Part shown: in pieces, positions 55,183-62,753 of the stretch
How the letters are laid out: every line of letters begins with the position of its first letter
Numbering within the stretch: position 1 is the first letter of the stretch
The notes under the pieces: model-generated
Seen by the model: only the letters and a program-made list of their open reading frames with translations
Told to the model about the DNA's origin: nothing
Databases searched by the model: none
Position numbers and translations under genes: made by a program
Origin: CAVYUC01 sp963816685
GTDB taxonomy: Bacteria > Bacteroidota > Bacteroidia > Bacteroidales > Prolixibacteraceae
Assembly (NCBI GenBank): GCA_963816685.1
Contig: CAWFMB010000026.1
Location: 78,647 to 142,646, forward strand
Reading direction: 5' to 3'
Length of the DNA: 64,000 nucleotides

Positions 55183-55197
55183 CTTTAATTGATTTTG

Positions 55198-55259
55198 AAG
55201 CCCCTCCTAACCTCCCCAAAGGGAAGCAAATTTCCCCCTTTAGGGGACAGAGGAGGCTT
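55198..55259. repeat. Palindromic repeat between sdhA and sdhB (AAGCCCCTCCTAACCTCCCC type)
   Basis: AAGCCCCTCC and GGAGGCTT form the outer arms, enclosing CCCCAAAGGG and CCCCTTTAGGGG. This pattern resembles a dispersed Bacteroidota repeat that I recall. It overlaps the sdhA stop codon and lies in an otherwise tight operon, so it could form hairpins in the message and change the SdhB:SdhA ratio. Confidence 0.6.
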
Positions 55260-57198
55260 ATTTATAACTTCTTTGTGTCAATTTTACATTCTCAAATACA
55301 AGATCTTCCTTGTGCAGAACGGGCTCCTGGTTTTCTCCCTTAAACTCCCAGCACGAAACATACGTGTAATTTTCATCATCGCGTCGTGCTTCGCCTTCTT
55401 CTGTAGCTGATTCTTCACGGAAATGACCTCCGCATGATTCGTTTCTGTCTAACGCATCGCGTGCAAGTAATTCCCCGATGTCAAAGAAATCGGCAACCCT
55501 TCCTGCTTTTTCAAGTTCAGGGTTCAGGTTATTCATTTCGCCTGTGATTTTTACATCTTTCCAGAACTCTGCACGAATTTCCTTTATAAGCGAAATTGCT
55601 TTTTTCAATCCTTCAGCATTCCGTGACATTCCAACATAATCCCACATCACCTGGCCCAGTTTTTTGTGAAAATAATCCACCGGTTTACTCCCTTTTATGT
55701 TGAACAACTTTTCAATCCTGTTATTCACTGCTTTTTCAGCTTCCTCAAATTCGGGTGCTTTAATATCAACCGGTGGAACCATGATTTCATTTGCAAGATA
55801 ATCACCAATGGTATACGGAAGAATAAAATATCCGTCAGCCAGTCCCTGCATCAATGCTGAAGCACCCAGGCGGTTGGCACCATGATCTGAAAAATTTGCT
55901 TCACCAATGGAATATAATCCTGGTACAGTCGTCATCAGGTTGTAATCAACCCATGTTCCCCCCATTGCATAGTGAATTGCAGGATAAATCATCATTGGCT
56001 CTTTGTAAGGATCAACGTCTGTTATTTTTTCATACATCTGGAAAAGGTTCCCATAACGTGCTTTGATCACATCTTTTCCCAAACGGTTTATTGCATACTG
56101 AAAATCAAGAAAAACAGCTTTCCCCTCTGCATTAACTCCATAACCTGCATCACAGCGTTCTTTGGCTGCACGCGAAGCTACATCTCTCGGAACAAGGTTA
56201 CCATAAGAAGGATAGCGGCGTTCGAGATAAAAATCGCGCTCTTCATCCTGAATATCATTCGGCCGTATTTCCCCATTCCTTAATTTTTCAGCATCTTCTT
56301 TTTTCTTCGGAACCCAAACACGGCCATCATTTCGCAGTGATTCCGACATCAGGGTCAGTTTTGACTGCTGATCACCATGAACCGGAATACATGTCGGATG
56401 AATTTGCACAAAACTTGGATTCGACATAAATGCACCTTTTTTGTAACACTGCCATGCTGCAGACCCATTACTTCCCATTGCATTTGTTGAAAGGAAAAAA
56501 ACGTTCCCATATCCACCTGAAGCAATTACAACTGCATGAGCTCCAAAGCGTTTAATTTTACCTGTTATCAGATCGCGTGCAACAATTCCGCGTGCTTTTC
56601 CATCAATTTTAACCACATCAAGCATTTCGTGGCGGCTGTACATTTCAACGTTCCCTTTTGCAATCTGCCGGTTAAGCGCCTGGTAAGCTCCAAGCAACAA
56701 TTGCTGACCGGTTTGACCACGTGCATAAAAAGTACGTGAAACCAGCACTCCGCCGAAAGAACGGTTGGCCAGCAACCCGCCGTATTCCCTGCCAAAAGGA
56801 ACACCCTGAGCCACACACTGATCAATAATATTTGGTGAAACTTCGGCAAGCCGGTAAACATTAGCTTCGCGCGAACGGTAGTCGCCCCCTTTTATCGTAT
56901 CGTAAAACAACCTGAAAACCGAATCGTTATCGTTCGGATAATTTTTTGCTGCATTAATACCTCCCTGTGCAGCGATTGAATGCGCACGTCTGGGGCTGTC
57001 CTGATAGCAAAATGCTTTTACCTTGTATCCCAGTTCGGCTAAAGAAGCTGCTGCAGATGCACCTCCCAAACCGGTGCCAACAACTATAATTTCAAGTTTA
57101 CGTTTATTGGCCGGACTAACAACTTTTATTTTTGATTTATGATTGTTCCACTTTTCAGCCAATGGGCCTTCCGGTATTTTAGAATCTAATATGCTCAT
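55258..57198 (-). CDS. sdhA: Succinate dehydrogenase/fumarate reductase flavoprotein subunit
   Basis: A 646-residue FAD protein that carries out succinate/fumarate interconversion. The dinucleotide motif GTGLGGASAAASLAELG, the flavin-attachment histidine in RAHSIAAQGG and the motif HGANRLGASALMQGLADG are clear. ATG 57198 (MSILDSKIPEGPLAEKW) is chosen: it has AAAGGA 8 bases upstream and matches Bacteroidota homologues, while an in-frame ATG 7 codons earlier would overlap sdhC. The operon lacks a separate SdhD, as expected for the five-helix di-haem type. Confidence 0.96.
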   Translation of the reverse strand: MSILDSKIPEGPLAEKWNNHKSKIKVVSPANKRKLEIIVVGTGLGGASAAASLAELGYKVKAFCYQDSPRRAHSIAAQGGINAAKNYPNDNDSVFRLFYDTIKGGDYRSREANVYRLAEVSPNIIDQCVAQGVPFGREYGGLLANRSFGGVLVSRTFYARGQTGQQLLLGAYQALNRQIAKGNVEMYSRHEMLDVVKIDGKARGIVARDLITGKIKRFGAHAVVIASGGYGNVFFLSTNAMGSNGSAAWQCYKKGAFMSNPSFVQIHPTCIPVHGDQQSKLTLMSESLRNDGRVWVPKKKEDAEKLRNGEIRPNDIQDEERDFYLERRYPSYGNLVPRDVASRAAKERCDAGYGVNAEGKAVFLDFQYAINRLGKDVIKARYGNLFQMYEKITDVDPYKEPMMIYPAIHYAMGGTWVDYNLMTTVPGLYSIGEANFSDHGANRLGASALMQGLADGYFILPYTIGDYLANEIMVPPVDIKAPEFEEAEKAVNNRIEKLFNIKGSKPVDYFHKKLGQVMWDYVGMSRNAEGLKKAISLIKEIRAEFWKDVKITGEMNNLNPELEKAGRVADFFDIGELLARDALDRNESCGGHFREESATEEGEARRDDENYTYVSCWEFKGENQEPVLHKEDLVFENVKLTQRSYK

Positions 57199-57218
57199 AA
57201 CCACATCCTTTTTCAGCA

Positions 57219-57899
57219 TTAAAATTTAATAAGAAAATACAAGGGAATAACAGAAAAACCTACAGCTACAATAATGGCATATATTTTACCAATTACCTGC
57301 AACCTTTTCATCCAATGCGAATTATTTAAGCCAAGCGTTTGAAATGCCGACCAAAATCCGTGAGAAAGATGAAATCCAAGTAAAATAGCTCCCAACACAT
57401 AAAAAATATCATAGATTAAACTGTCCTTGAACAATTCGGCAATCAAAGTGTAGGTATTTTCCATTTCCACACCCGAAATTGTTGCCGGTTCCATTGCATC
57501 CGGATTAAACCGGATGACCCAGTAAAAGTTAATAATATGAATGATTAAAAATACAAGTACCAACGCACCAAGTACGAACATATTCCTGGATTCCCATGTA
57601 CTGTTTGCCCCCGGATTTTTCTTTTTATATTTTACAGGCCGCGCTTTCCAATAGCGGTATTCAAGTATAAACGACCACAATATGTGAATCAGAAAACCCA
57701 ATCCCAATATAGGCTCCATAATTCTGACAGCAGGATTGGTAACCATAAAATGAGCCGCCTCATTAAACAAGTCGCCGCGATCATCAAAAATTAACAGCAG
57801 GTTTACTGCCAAATGCACTGCCACAAACAATATCAGAAAGAGTCCGGTTATACTCATTAGAAACTTTCTGCCAATAGAAGCATTTAAAAAATTGCTCAT
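57219..57899 (-). CDS. sdhC: Succinate dehydrogenase/fumarate reductase cytochrome b subunit
   Basis: A 226-residue membrane anchor with five helices and the histidines needed for two b-type haems, of the kind used by Bacteroidota and Bacillota (SdhC/FrdC). N-terminal motif SIGRKFLMSITGLFLILFV and HLSHGFWSAFQTLG near residue 180. ATG 57899 (MSNFLNASIGRK) is preferred over an open frame 14 codons longer. First gene of the operon; sdhA starts 20 bases after its stop. Confidence 0.95.
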   Translation of the reverse strand: MSNFLNASIGRKFLMSITGLFLILFVAVHLAVNLLLIFDDRGDLFNEAAHFMVTNPAVRIMEPILGLGFLIHILWSFILEYRYWKARPVKYKKKNPGANSTWESRNMFVLGALVLVFLIIHIINFYWVIRFNPDAMEPATISGVEMENTYTLIAELFKDSLIYDIFYVLGAILLGFHLSHGFWSAFQTLGLNNSHWMKRLQVIGKIYAIIVAVGFSVIPLYFLIKF

Positions 57900-58050
57900 A
57901 TTTTGATATTTAATTTTGGTTGTTTTACAAATAAGGCACAAAAGTAGATGAACAGTCTGTTACTCCCAAAAAGGAAGGTCGAAAATAACTAATTTAAATT
58001 GTTTCTAAGAACATTTAAGTTGAATATTTCCACAACATTCATCTGAATTT

Positions 58051-58077
58051 AAACAACACATTCTTTAAATGTTGTTT
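58051..58077. terminator. Hairpin at the end of the CobW-like gene
   Basis: AAACAACA (58051-58058) pairs with TGTTGTTT (58070-58077), overlapping the stop codon of the COG0523 GTPase gene. No strong T-run, so the terminator role is only possible. Confidence 0.4.
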
Positions 58078-58972
58078 ATGTACACTCCCTGAAAGATTTA
58101 TTCCACTCACGAAGTGTAAATTTGTCGGTAAGCGCGACAAGCTCGGTTGGGTTATACTGGTTTTCTGTTTGTTTTATTTCAATTGTACCGAATGTGCATT
58201 GCACTGCAACTGTTTGTCCCTCCTTCAGATTAACAAATCCTTTGATTCGAAATGCCTCAGGAGCCCAGTTCTGTAAAAATTCATACAACGATTCACGCGT
58301 AGGTTTCCTTCCGCTTTTTATAACCATTGAATTTATTTCAGGTCGGGGCATCGCTTTTACTTCTTCGAAGTATATTTTATTCCTCGCAATACTTCCCGGA
58401 TTAAAATCAATACTGCAGAATTCAGAAAACAGGATTTCAGCAAATGGGTTTATCTTTTCTATTTCTTCCTGAATTGTTGCACTATTACCTGCTAAATCGG
58501 TTTTATTTATCAATACGATATCCGCCATTCGCAATTGATGAGCAACCCGTTGTTTCATCAAACCTAACTTTGCAAAATTAGGCGCATCTACAATGCACCA
58601 GTTGGAAGCCAGGTAAATTTTATCTGCAAGTGTTCCGGAAGATAAAACTTCGGCAATGGAAGTGGTATCTGATAAACCGGAAGCTTCAATGATGAGTATT
58701 TCGGGCTGATGGTCATCAATAAATTTTTCAAGCGAACGCACAAAATCACCCAACAGGCAAACACAGAAAACTGATCCGTTATTGATTTCAAGTAAATCAA
58801 ATTGAGCACCTGATCGCTTTAATTCTGCCCCGTCAACATTTGCCGGTGCAAATTCATTCTGAATAATTCCAAGTTTCAACTTTCCTGAGAACTCATCAAT
58901 AATCCTTTTCAGAAAAGTGGTTTTACCACTTCCCAAAAAGCCTGAAACTATATGAAAAGGTATTTTTTGCAT
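58076..58972 (-). CDS. COG0523 (CobW-like) GTPase
   Basis: A 298-residue P-loop GTPase of the metallochaperone family. Walker A GFLGSGKTT spans 11-19, and NKTD supplies guanine specificity. The usual CxCC metal motif is incomplete: C70-V-C72-L. The C-terminal CobW_C region follows (about 205-290). ATG 58972 (MQKIPFHIVSG, with AGAAG upstream) is used because the longer frame would begin inside a palindromic repeat and yield a QIPACAGMTE-like peptide that is a typical repeat translation artefact. Last gene of the corrinoid cluster; it may deliver metal or cofactor to it, or be unrelated. Confidence 0.85.
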   Translation of the reverse strand: MQKIPFHIVSGFLGSGKTTFLKRIIDEFSGKLKLGIIQNEFAPANVDGAELKRSGAQFDLLEINNGSVFCVCLLGDFVRSLEKFIDDHQPEILIIEASGLSDTTSIAEVLSSGTLADKIYLASNWCIVDAPNFAKLGLMKQRVAHQLRMADIVLINKTDLAGNSATIQEEIEKINPFAEILFSEFCSIDFNPGSIARNKIYFEEVKAMPRPEINSMVIKSGRKPTRESLYEFLQNWAPEAFRIKGFVNLKEGQTVAVQCTFGTIEIKQTENQYNPTELVALTDKFTLREWNKSFRECT

Positions 58973-58978
58973 CTCTTC

Positions 58979-59045
58979 TGTCATTCCCGCGCAGGCGGGA
59001 ATCTGCTTCAATTTATGAGATTCTCACTTACGTGGGAGACAATCC
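58979..59045. repeat. Two-hairpin palindromic repeat (TCATTCCCGCGCAGGCGGGA type)
   Basis: ATTCCCGC (58983-58990) pairs with GCGGGAAT (58995-59002) around GCAG; a second stem TTCTCAC/GTGGGAG lies at 59021-59038. The first motif is a widely dispersed REP-like sequence. The element fills the space between the GTPase gene and the split methyltransferase gene. Confidence 0.7.
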
Positions 59046-59050
59046 TGTTG

Positions 59051-59933
59051 TTACTTATTATCCACGACCTGTCGTACTCTTGAAATATGCGCCGGAGTAG
59101 TACCGCAGCAACCACCAACTATATTTGCACCGGCAGCAATTATTTTTGGAACCAAACCTGCCATTTCATCCGGCGTTTCAGGGAAAACAGTTTCGCCATC
59201 GCGGTACTCGGGCATACCTGCATTTGCATGAACAAGCACCGGTATTTCCTTATTTGCCTTTCTGATTTCCTCCACAATACCAATCATATTGGCAATTCCG
59301 CTTCCGCAGTTGGCGCCAATTAATTCAGCCCCCGCACTGATGATTGTGTTTACCATGTCAACAGGTGCAACGCCCATCATCGAGCGAAATTCACCATCAA
59401 CAGTCTTTTCGAAAGTCATGGTGCAAAATACTTCACACTTTGTATTTTCTTTGGCTGCCCGGATTGCAATACATGCTTCTTCCAGATCGGTCATGGTTTC
59501 AATCATAATTGCATCGGCACCACCGGCTTCCAATCCCTTCACCTGTTCTTTAAACGCTTCATAAAGTTCATCTTCAGTAATATCCCCCATCATCAGGATT
59601 TTGCCCGTTGGGCCAACCGACCCCAGTACAAATTTGTCGTCTGCAGCTATCCGGCTGATTTCCGCTGCTGCTTTGTTTAACTCAAAAACCTTGGCTGCAA
59701 GACCGTATTTCTCCAAGTTTGAATTTTGTTCCGCCAAAACTGTTGGTTTCAATCATATCGGCGCCGGCATCAATATAGCTTTTAGCAATGTCCAGCACAT
59801 CGTCAGGATGCGTGAGGTTCCACTCCTCAGGGCACTCGCCGGGTTGCATTCCTTTTTGCTGCAGAAAAGTTCCCCATGCACCGTCGGAAACCATGACTTT
59901 TCCTTTTTTTATCTGGTCGGTTATTTTACCCAT
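59051..59933 (-). pseudogene. MetH/BHMT-type homocysteine S-methyltransferase, interrupted by a frameshift
   Basis: Two overlapping frames together encode one homocysteine S-methyltransferase domain of about 293 residues. The N-terminal part (59933 to about 59715) has MVSDGAWGTFLQQKGM and DMIETNSFGGTKFKL; the C-terminal part has GSVGPTGK, the zinc motif IGANCGSG and IVGGCCGTTPAH. Joining them needs removal of one base at about 59711-59721 (AAACTTGGAGAA on the minus strand; AAACTGGAGAA restores the family reading TKFKLEKYG). The rest of both frames is intact and well conserved, so this may be a recent mutation, an assembly error or programmed slippage. An ATG in the second frame (59752) might allow a restart. 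Confidence 0.8.
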
Positions 59934-59936
59934 TAT

Positions 59937-60338
59937 TCAATCTTCATTAATAAATTGTTGGATTCTTATTATAAAAGCGTTCATTTCTTCATACAATACA
60001 TGAATATCTTTCTCGTCGAATTCCACAAAGGAATCATAATCGGCAGTTCTCCTGTACTCATAACAGTCACGGAGTATTCTTCCATACACATTATCCACTT
60101 TTCCTGTCGCAATAAAATTTTTATTGAACCATCCTATTAGCTGCAAATGCTTTGAAGTTTTAAACCCGTATTTTAGAGCCAGACCAAGAAGACTATAAAA
60201 AGCTGCATAATAAATTCGGTTTAAGGAAGCCGGTAACTTCCTGTTCTGAATGAGTAACTGAGCGGTTTCAGCCGTTTCAAATGCTTGCTTCAACCTGTAT
60301 TCGATAAGCGCCTTCTTTTCACTCTCAGAAATTGTCAT
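59937..60338 (-). CDS. HEPN-domain protein (UPF0332 type)
   Basis: A 133-residue all-helical protein with the HEPN signature: SLNRIYYAAFYSLLGLAL (38-55), TSKHLQ (61-66) and EYRRTADYDSF (94-104). HEPN proteins paired with MNT nucleotidyltransferases are commonly toxin-antitoxin or nucleotide-processing partners. The RNase-type Rx4-6H motif is not clearly present, so RNase activity is doubtful. It overlaps the MNT gene by 4 bases (ATGA) and ends 3 bases before the split methyltransferase start, so all are likely on one message. Confidence 0.88.
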   Translation of the reverse strand: MTISESEKKALIEYRLKQAFETAETAQLLIQNRKLPASLNRIYYAAFYSLLGLALKYGFKTSKHLQLIGWFNKNFIATGKVDNVYGRILRDCYEYRRTADYDSFVEFDEKDIHVLYEEMNAFIIRIQQFINED

Positions 60339-60655
60339 GCGTAAATACCTTTTTCCAATGCCGTTTGAAAAATGGGTTGTTTTCCCCTCAAAGTTTGCAA
60401 CTCTTCCTCACCAAGAATATGAATGTCAACAAAAATTTCGTATTTCAAATCCAATTCATAACAATATTCAGAAATTTTTCTTTTTAGCAGCCAGTCAGGC
60501 TTTTCTTTTAATATAACCAAAAAATCGTAGTCTGAATTCTTATGAGCTCCGCCATAAGCTTGTGAACCAAACAAAATAACGTCTGTCAAATCATCACCAA
60601 GTTTTTTATACAATAGATTTTTTAATTCAGTTAATATTTTTGTTGCCTTCTTCAT
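60335..60655 (-). CDS. Minimal nucleotidyltransferase (MNT) partner of the HEPN protein
   Basis: A 106-residue polymerase-beta-fold nucleotidyltransferase with the GSQAYGG motif (G30-S31) and the catalytic acids in SDYDF (D42 and D44). Such proteins pair with HEPN proteins; in the MntA/HepT system the MNT adds AMP to silence the toxin. Translationally coupled to the HEPN gene. It follows the UroD-fusion gene by 41 bases and precedes the HEPN gene and the split methyltransferase, an unusual place for a toxin-antitoxin-like pair. Confidence 0.9.
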   Translation of the reverse strand: MKKATKILTELKNLLYKKLGDDLTDVILFGSQAYGGAHKNSDYDFLVILKEKPDWLLKRKISEYCYELDLKYEIFVDIHILGEEELQTLRGKQPIFQTALEKGIYA

Positions 60656-60696
60656 TTTTATTGTCTGCTAATTTTCCAGCTAATTTACTAATTATC

Positions 60697-62316
60697 TTAC
60701 AATTCTTTTAACCATTCTTTTATTACATCGAGTGACGGATTATTGCCTTCGGATTTTAATTTGTATTTTACTGAAACTACCGCCGGTCCTTTTACAACGC
60801 CAAAAGCAGCCATTTGAGTCTTGTCGGATATGATTTTTAATTCAATATCCTTTCCAAGTTCTGTAGATGCACGGTTGATTTTTTCTGTAAGCTCTTTACA
60901 TTCCTCCTTCTCTTCACACAAAACAAGTATTTCACTGCGCTTGGATTTTATTTTCAGCCTGAGCTTTTCATTAATCCGCTTCTGAATAGCTGCAATCAGT
61001 TCGCCGCGGGGCGGAATTTTTGATACAAAAGCTATCTTCCCGTCGATACAAATGGTCGGAATATTTTTTACCATAAGCGATGACATGAAGGTTACAGCTT
61101 CCATTTTTTTAATGGCATGCTCGCGCCATTCCACCACCCCTTCAAACTGCGGAGCAACCCGTTTCACCGCTTCCACCATGTACTGACACGGTGCGCACGA
61201 TTCGGAATCGAGTGTAATGATATCCACAATCACCTTGTCGGCCTGCCCGTATTCTTTCATGTTAAATACTTCCGGCGTATTCTCATTTCTCTCCAGCGCC
61301 CGCACCACATCCTGCTGGTATTCATCGTATACGAGTTCTGTAACTGCCTTCAGATTTTCGGGTGGCGTTTCCATCGGCAGGTCGCATCCGGGAGCAAGAA
61401 TAAAGCCTGTTTTTCCACCCAAATCAAGGCAATTCAGCACATCTTCCCGGACATCGTCTTTGGAACCCATCAGCAAAACAACCGTCAGCCTTAGGTTCCC
61501 GCCAAAACTGATTCCTTTTTTCAGTGCAATTTCTTTCACATAACTGAGCGGGATATTTTCATCGATCGAAATATTGTCGGGAAGGCAGTTGCACATGGCT
61601 TCGATATTCTGCTGGGCATGACCGCAGACAAAAAATGAACTGAGTTTTTGCCTTTCCCTGACAAAGGAAAATATCTTCGCCGCAAACGGAGTTACGAATG
61701 TTTCAAATGTCAGCGGATCGATCTGGCTTGTCATCGGATCAACAACGGCAATCACATCGCAACCTGCCTCAATTAAATATTCCGACATTTTAAGACCAAC
61801 TTTTGTACAGAATTCCATCACCTCATTTACTTCATCCGGCGCTTCGAAAAGCTTCACAAAAATATCGGTCCCCATTAAATGAAGTGCAAGAGTGAATGGT
61901 CCGGTAATCAATCCATACAGTGCCAATTCAGGAAATTTATTCCGAAGCAGGGCAGTTGCTTCAAGAACAACCGGAATACGGCCATCGTTTGGAGAAGGCA
62001 GTTTTAAGTCAGCCAAATTTTTGCCATTTGCAAGCGGATGTGAAACCACTGCCGGCGGATTATGTGGCGACCAGCGCAATTCGCATCCAAGAATTTCGGC
62101 CTCAATTTGTAAATCGAAAACTACCGGAATTCCATCGGGATTGTATTCTTCAACTGCTTTACCTACACCTTTTACAATTTCTGCCGATGATTTCAGGTAT
62201 GTTTCTGAATCAGTTCCGGTTAAAAATCCACCATGAATTCCAACAAAAGGTACCCATGGAATTCGTTCAGTTGGCTGAAGTGCAAATGTCTTTTTTATTA
62301 ACTCGAGTCCGTTCAT
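60697..62316 (-). CDS. UroD/MtaA-type methyltransferase-fold protein fused to two thioredoxin-like domains
   Basis: A 539-residue protein. Residues 1-340 form a uroporphyrinogen decarboxylase-like barrel of the MtaA/CmuA group, which move methyl groups between a corrinoid protein and a thiol. Motifs include GLITGPFTLALHLMG (135-149) and PGCDLPMETPPEN (309-321). In MtaA-type enzymes zinc is held by HxC and a later Cys; here the positions are F229-V-C231 and C311, so the histidine is missing (H233 might replace it). Residues about 360-450 are a thioredoxin-like domain with C374-A-P-C377, and about 460-539 a second one without a CxxC (KGPAVVSVKY). No haem synthesis gene is nearby; the corrinoid protein gene lies upstream. 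Confidence 0.85.
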   Translation of the reverse strand: MNGLELIKKTFALQPTERIPWVPFVGIHGGFLTGTDSETYLKSSAEIVKGVGKAVEEYNPDGIPVVFDLQIEAEILGCELRWSPHNPPAVVSHPLANGKNLADLKLPSPNDGRIPVVLEATALLRNKFPELALYGLITGPFTLALHLMGTDIFVKLFEAPDEVNEVMEFCTKVGLKMSEYLIEAGCDVIAVVDPMTSQIDPLTFETFVTPFAAKIFSFVRERQKLSSFFVCGHAQQNIEAMCNCLPDNISIDENIPLSYVKEIALKKGISFGGNLRLTVVLLMGSKDDVREDVLNCLDLGGKTGFILAPGCDLPMETPPENLKAVTELVYDEYQQDVVRALERNENTPEVFNMKEYGQADKVIVDIITLDSESCAPCQYMVEAVKRVAPQFEGVVEWREHAIKKMEAVTFMSSLMVKNIPTICIDGKIAFVSKIPPRGELIAAIQKRINEKLRLKIKSKRSEILVLCEEKEECKELTEKINRASTELGKDIELKIISDKTQMAAFGVVKGPAVVSVKYKLKSEGNNPSLDVIKEWLKEL

Positions 62317-62334
62317 TTTTTAAATTTTTGAGAG

Positions 62335-62454
62335 AGTTAGACACATGACTTTTAGACACAAGACAGTTAGATACAGGATTTTTAGACACAAGACTTTTGG
62401 ACTGAAGATTTTTGGATGCAAGACGTTTAGATGTAAAACATTTCGATGCAAGAC
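62335..62454. repeat. Eight tandem 15-bp repeats upstream of the UroD-fusion gene
   Basis: Exactly eight consecutive 15-bp units with consensus TTTTAGACACAAGAC (units 2 and 4 identical; others diverge mainly at bases 1-2 and 8-12). The array lies just before the minus-strand start of the UroD-fusion gene, in its leader or promoter. Because 15 is a multiple of 3, both strands have open frames with pentapeptide periodicity (for example LASK or TFRCK repeats), but no start signals support them. Confidence 0.85.
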
Positions 62455-62753
62455 CGGCAAATATGAGATTTTTAATTATAAATTTCAAGAATCAGGACTA
62501 TCAGTTGATTTAATTCAAAACTGGAAACTGTGGAAGAACAAGCTAATAAAAACAAGGTCAATCGAATAATTCAGGATATTAAAACCTTTAAAAGCGGAAA
62601 TACTGAATTTAATTTAAAGCTCCGGGTCAAAACCCTGCATTTCACACCGAAAACTCCTGTGTCACCGATCCTGCGTCCTGAGTCTCAAATCAGTCTGTTA
62701 AATCTTGTGCCTCTTATCCGGTGTCTCCAATTTAACCCTCTGATCATCTGATC
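62455..62753. other. Spacer between the 15-bp array and the corrinoid protein gene
   Basis: No convincing gene. 62610-62750 is Cys/Thr/Gln-codon rich when read on the plus strand (CCTGTGTCACCGATCCTGCG and similar), possibly a decayed continuation of the repeat array. No riboswitch motif recognised. Confidence 0.45.

Noticed and set aside
58972..59011. Extended N-terminus MKQIPACAGMTEE of the GTPase
   Set aside because: It is the translation of a palindromic repeat, a known artefact pattern, and is absent from the family.
62335..62454. CRISPR array
   Set aside because: Units are adjacent 15-mers with no spacers and no cas genes nearby.
62267..62569. Open frames with pentapeptide periodicity on both strands of the 15-bp array
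   Set aside because: The periodicity is forced by the 15-bp DNA repeat; both strands are equally open, there is no supporting start signal, and the sequence does not match the A(D/N)LXX pentapeptide family.
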